Both the position numbers and the translations under genes were made by a program. The notes under the pieces are model-generated. The model saw only the letters and a list, made by a program, of their open reading frames with translations. It made no database searches and had not been told where the DNA came from. A stretch of DNA of 8,135 nucleotides from JBGTIS01 sp041745535 (GTDB lineage: Bacteria; Bacteroidota; Bacteroidia; Cytophagales; Cyclobacteriaceae): positions 1-8,135 of the forward strand of contig JBGTIS010000377.1 in assembly GCA_041745535.1 (NCBI GenBank), given 5' to 3'. Positions 5,889-8,135 of this stretch are shown here, one piece after another (position 1 is the stretch's first letter; every line of letters begins with the position of its first letter).

Positions 5889-7277
5889 TTGTTAACGATC
5901 ATCGATTTTATTTATCTGATTTGCATAGTCCTGTTTATCATCGGACTTAAAAAACTCAGTACCGCCGATTCTGCCCGGAGTGGTAACCTGATTGCCGCTG
6001 CCGGAATGGGAATTGGTATTATTGTCACCTTATTTTACCCACTGGAAACGGGCGATAATAACTATGGCTGGATTGCCGGTGGTATGGTACTGGGCTCTGT
6101 AGTGGGTATTGCTGCCGCTAAAAAGGTGAAAATGACCGCCATGCCCGAAATGGTATCCCTGTTCAACGGTTTGGGTGGTGCCTGTGCCATGCTGATCGCT
6201 ATTGTAGAATTTATCAATTACCCATCTGATACCAGCCTGATGAACGCGCAGGTGTTTACTACCCTGTTTGCCTTGTTTATCGGTAGCATCTCATTTACCG
6301 GTAGTTTGGTGGCCTATGGCAAACTGGATGGTTTTTTACGAGACTCGCTGGTGATTCCCGCGCCAAAAGTGGTGAATCTGGTATTGCTGATTGGCATTAT
6401 CGGTCTGGGAGCTTATATCATGACATTACCCGATCTTGATTTTAATATGGTCATTATCTTCCTGGTTATTTCCCTGATTTATGGGGTTACCTTTGTAACG
6501 CCTATTGGCGGTGGCGATATGCCGGTGGTTATTTCTTTGTTGAACTCTTTTACCGGTATTGGCGCTGCTTTGGCCGGACTGATTTACGACAACCAGGTGA
6601 TGCTGGTGGGTGGAATTCTGGTAGGAGCTTCCGGTACTATTCTTACCATTCTGATGTGTAATGCCATGAACCGCTCGCTGCTGAATGTAATTGTGGGAGG
6701 TTTTGGTACCAGTGGTGGTGGTGTAAGTGGTAGCGACCGCGATCAGGTAGTAAAAGAAGTTTCCGTAAATGACCTGGCCATTCAGTTAAAATATTCTGAA
6801 AAAGTAATGATTGTGCCCGGTTATGGACTGGCGGTTGCCCAGGCCCAGCATGCCTGCCACGAGCTGGAATCGTTGCTGGAAGCGGAAGGCGTAGATGTGA
6901 AATACGCGATCCATCCCGTAGCAGGCAGAATGCCCGGCCACATGAACGTACTGCTGGCCGAAGCTGACGTGCCTTATCCTAAGTTGCTGGAATTGGAAGA
7001 AGCCAACAAAGAGATGAAAACTACCGATGTGGTGCTGGTAATTGGTGCCAACGATGTGGTAAATCCGGCAGCCAAAGAAGATGCCAGCAGCCCCATTTAT
7101 GGTATGCCTATTATTGATGTGGAAGAAGCAAAAACAGTAATAGTATTGAAAAGAAGCATGAGCACCGGATATGCCGGTATCGAAAATCCTTTGTTTTTTG
7201 GCGAGAAAACAAAGATGCTGTTTGGTGATGCCAAAAGCTCGCTCAACAAGCTCAAAGAGGAAGTAGATAAAGCTTAA
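5889..7277 (+). CDS. pntB: NAD(P)+ transhydrogenase, beta subunit (membrane domain II plus NADP(H)-binding domain III)
   Basis: This 462-residue protein is the usual length for PntB. About nine hydrophobic segments fill residues 4-256, including EMVSLFNGLGGACAML (87-102) and GGGDMPVVISLLNS (207-220), which line the proton path. The C-terminal domain III (about 290-462) has the NADP-binding VPGYGLAVAQAQHA (309-322), HPVAGRMPGHMNVLLAEA, GANDVVNPA (387-395) and the KRSMSTGYAG (421-430) loop that reads the 2'-phosphate. N93 stands where E. coli beta has the proton-path His91; Asn there occurs naturally in other three-subunit enzymes as far as I recall. The start is TTG at 5889: no ATG or GTG occurs between it and the in-frame stop at 5838, and the next Met is residue 40, inside helix 2. 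With PntAA and PntAB it forms the complete enzyme. Confidence 0.95.
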   Translation: MLTIIDFIYLICIVLFIIGLKKLSTADSARSGNLIAAAGMGIGIIVTLFYPLETGDNNYGWIAGGMVLGSVVGIAAAKKVKMTAMPEMVSLFNGLGGACAMLIAIVEFINYPSDTSLMNAQVFTTLFALFIGSISFTGSLVAYGKLDGFLRDSLVIPAPKVVNLVLLIGIIGLGAYIMTLPDLDFNMVIIFLVISLIYGVTFVTPIGGGDMPVVISLLNSFTGIGAALAGLIYDNQVMLVGGILVGASGTILTILMCNAMNRSLLNVIVGGFGTSGGGVSGSDRDQVVKEVSVNDLAIQLKYSEKVMIVPGYGLAVAQAQHACHELESLLEAEGVDVKYAIHPVAGRMPGHMNVLLAEADVPYPKLLELEEANKEMKTTDVVLVIGANDVVNPAAKEDASSPIYGMPIIDVEEAKTVIVLKRSMSTGYAGIENPLFFGEKTKMLFGDAKSSLNKLKEEVDKA

Positions 7278-7328
7278 ACCGGCCTTATGCCATACTGGTC
7301 CTGACAGGTATTGAAATTCCGAATTAAG

Positions 7329-7946
7329 ATGATTAACAAAATCATACAATTAGGTTGTTTGTTACTGCTCATAAGCCTGCAGGTTATGGCGCAATCTGTT
7401 ACCCCGGCTTATCAGGAAGAAATCGCCGCATTTCAGCAGCAACTGAACGAAGAGTTTGCCAATTCGGAAGAGTCGCCATTGCCCAAAAAAGCGTTGAAAA
7501 AGTTTAAGGGCCTGGCGTTTTATCCGGCTGATGAAAAGTTCAGGGTTACGGCAGCGTTTACCCAAACCGCGGATGCGGTACCTTTTCAGATGAAAACCAC
7601 TACCAATCGCCTGCCTACTTATGAAAAATACGGTGAGGTTACCTTTGCCATTGATGGTCAGAACTTCAAGCTGAATATTTACCAAAGCCATAGCCTAAGG
7701 GAAACCGAAGCCTATAAAAATTATCTGTTTTTGCCTTTTACTGATTTAACCAATGGCGAAGAAACCTATGGTGGTGGCCGTTTTATTGACCTGTCCATAC
7801 CAGAAGGCAATACCATGGTGATAGATTTCAACAAAGCGTACAATCCTTATTGTGCTTATAATCCCAAATATTCGTGTCCCATTCCTCCCAGAGAGAACAA
7901 TCTGAATCTGCGCATCACAGCAGGCGTGTTGAATCCTGAAAAATAG
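7329..7946 (+). CDS. Exported DUF1684 domain-containing protein
   Basis: This 205-residue protein has a Sec-type signal peptide: basic-polar start, hydrophobic LLLLISLQV, and likely signal peptidase I cleavage after VMA (residue 21), leaving a mature protein starting QSVTP. Cys10 precedes the hydrophobic run, so it is not a lipoprotein cysteine. The C-terminal half carries the DUF1684 hallmarks: LPFTDLTNGEETYGGGRFID (135-154), then IDFNKAYNPYCAYN (165-178) and YSCPIPPREN (181-190). The cysteines C175 and C183 within the core could be structural. The biochemical role of the family is unknown to me. The ATG at 7329 is preferred over a TTG at 7311, because it begins right at the signal sequence. 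It follows pntB by 51 nt on the same strand, so co-transcription is possible, but nothing shows a functional link with transhydrogenase. Confidence 0.85.
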   Translation: MINKIIQLGCLLLLISLQVMAQSVTPAYQEEIAAFQQQLNEEFANSEESPLPKKALKKFKGLAFYPADEKFRVTAAFTQTADAVPFQMKTTTNRLPTYEKYGEVTFAIDGQNFKLNIYQSHSLRETEAYKNYLFLPFTDLTNGEETYGGGRFIDLSIPEGNTMVIDFNKAYNPYCAYNPKYSCPIPPRENNLNLRITAGVLNPEK

Positions 7947-8135
7947 AAAATTGATGCCATAAGTAGCATGCCTCATGCACAAATATTGAAACGTAATCCT
8001 CAATTTGCGAAAGATTTGCCGAAGCATGAAAGTAATTAGGCTAATTGTCTTGGTTATAAATCACAAATTAAGTTCTTTGAAGAATTAAGGTATTGGTAAC
8101 CCTGTGTTGAGAATGCCTTTGCGAATAATTCCTGA

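Noticed and set aside
6786..7349. 187-codon minus-strand ORF opposite pntB
   Set aside because: Shadow frame of the strongly conserved pntB domain III; the translation has no domain features.
7966..7978. GCATG-CCT-CATGC hairpin after the DUF1684 gene as a terminator
   Set aside because: Five-base-pair stem with no T tract. The surrounding 7947-8135 stretch shows nothing else I can support.

Overview
The window looks like ordinary chromosomal DNA of a Bacteroidota bacterium, most likely close to the Chitinophagaceae/Sphingobacteriales. This is inferred from three things. Bacteroidota-type -7 boxes (TANNTTTG) sit upstream of several genes. Clear Shine-Dalgarno sequences are almost absent. The proteins include a DUF1684 protein and a three-polypeptide transhydrogenase. 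No phage, insertion sequence, CRISPR, rRNA or tRNA signal was seen.

Layout. (a) 1-768 (+): 3' part of an NAD-dependent epimerase/dehydratase gene that runs off the left edge. (b) 769-1360: a 592-nt gene-free stretch. It holds a 42-bp tandem repeat array (811-1023) built from two small dyad-symmetric halves, then a cluster of perfect palindromes (1210-1282) in front of the next gene. (c) 1361-2140 (+): a stand-alone 2-keto-4-pentenoate hydratase-like enzyme. (d) 2268-2639 (+): a small VOC/glyoxalase-fold protein. (e) 4112-2665 (-): a two-gene operon whose genes overlap in TAATG. The first gene encodes a CmoA-like carboxy-SAM synthase and the second an integral-membrane ICMT/PEMT-like methyltransferase. 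A very good Bacteroidota promoter precedes it. (f) 4113-4368: a divergent promoter region with a perfect 16-bp palindrome near its middle. (g) 4369-7277 (+): pntAA-pntAB-pntB, the proton-translocating NAD(P) transhydrogenase split into three polypeptides. pntB has a TTG start and possibly its own promoter. (h) 7329-7946 (+): an exported DUF1684 protein. 7947-8135 holds no gene or regulatory site I can support.

How the parts work together. The Pnt proteins form one inner-membrane complex that uses proton-motive force to move hydride from NADH to NADP+, so they supply NADPH. The minus-strand pair is the most thought-provoking unit. An enzyme family known for making carboxy-SAM for tRNA modification is translationally coupled to a membrane methyltransferase, and its usual partner CmoB is not in the window. 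The other genes look like unlinked single-gene units. I see no convincing multi-gene novel defence or mobile system. The best candidates for something undescribed are the CmoA/membrane-methyltransferase pair and the dyad-structured 42-bp repeat array.
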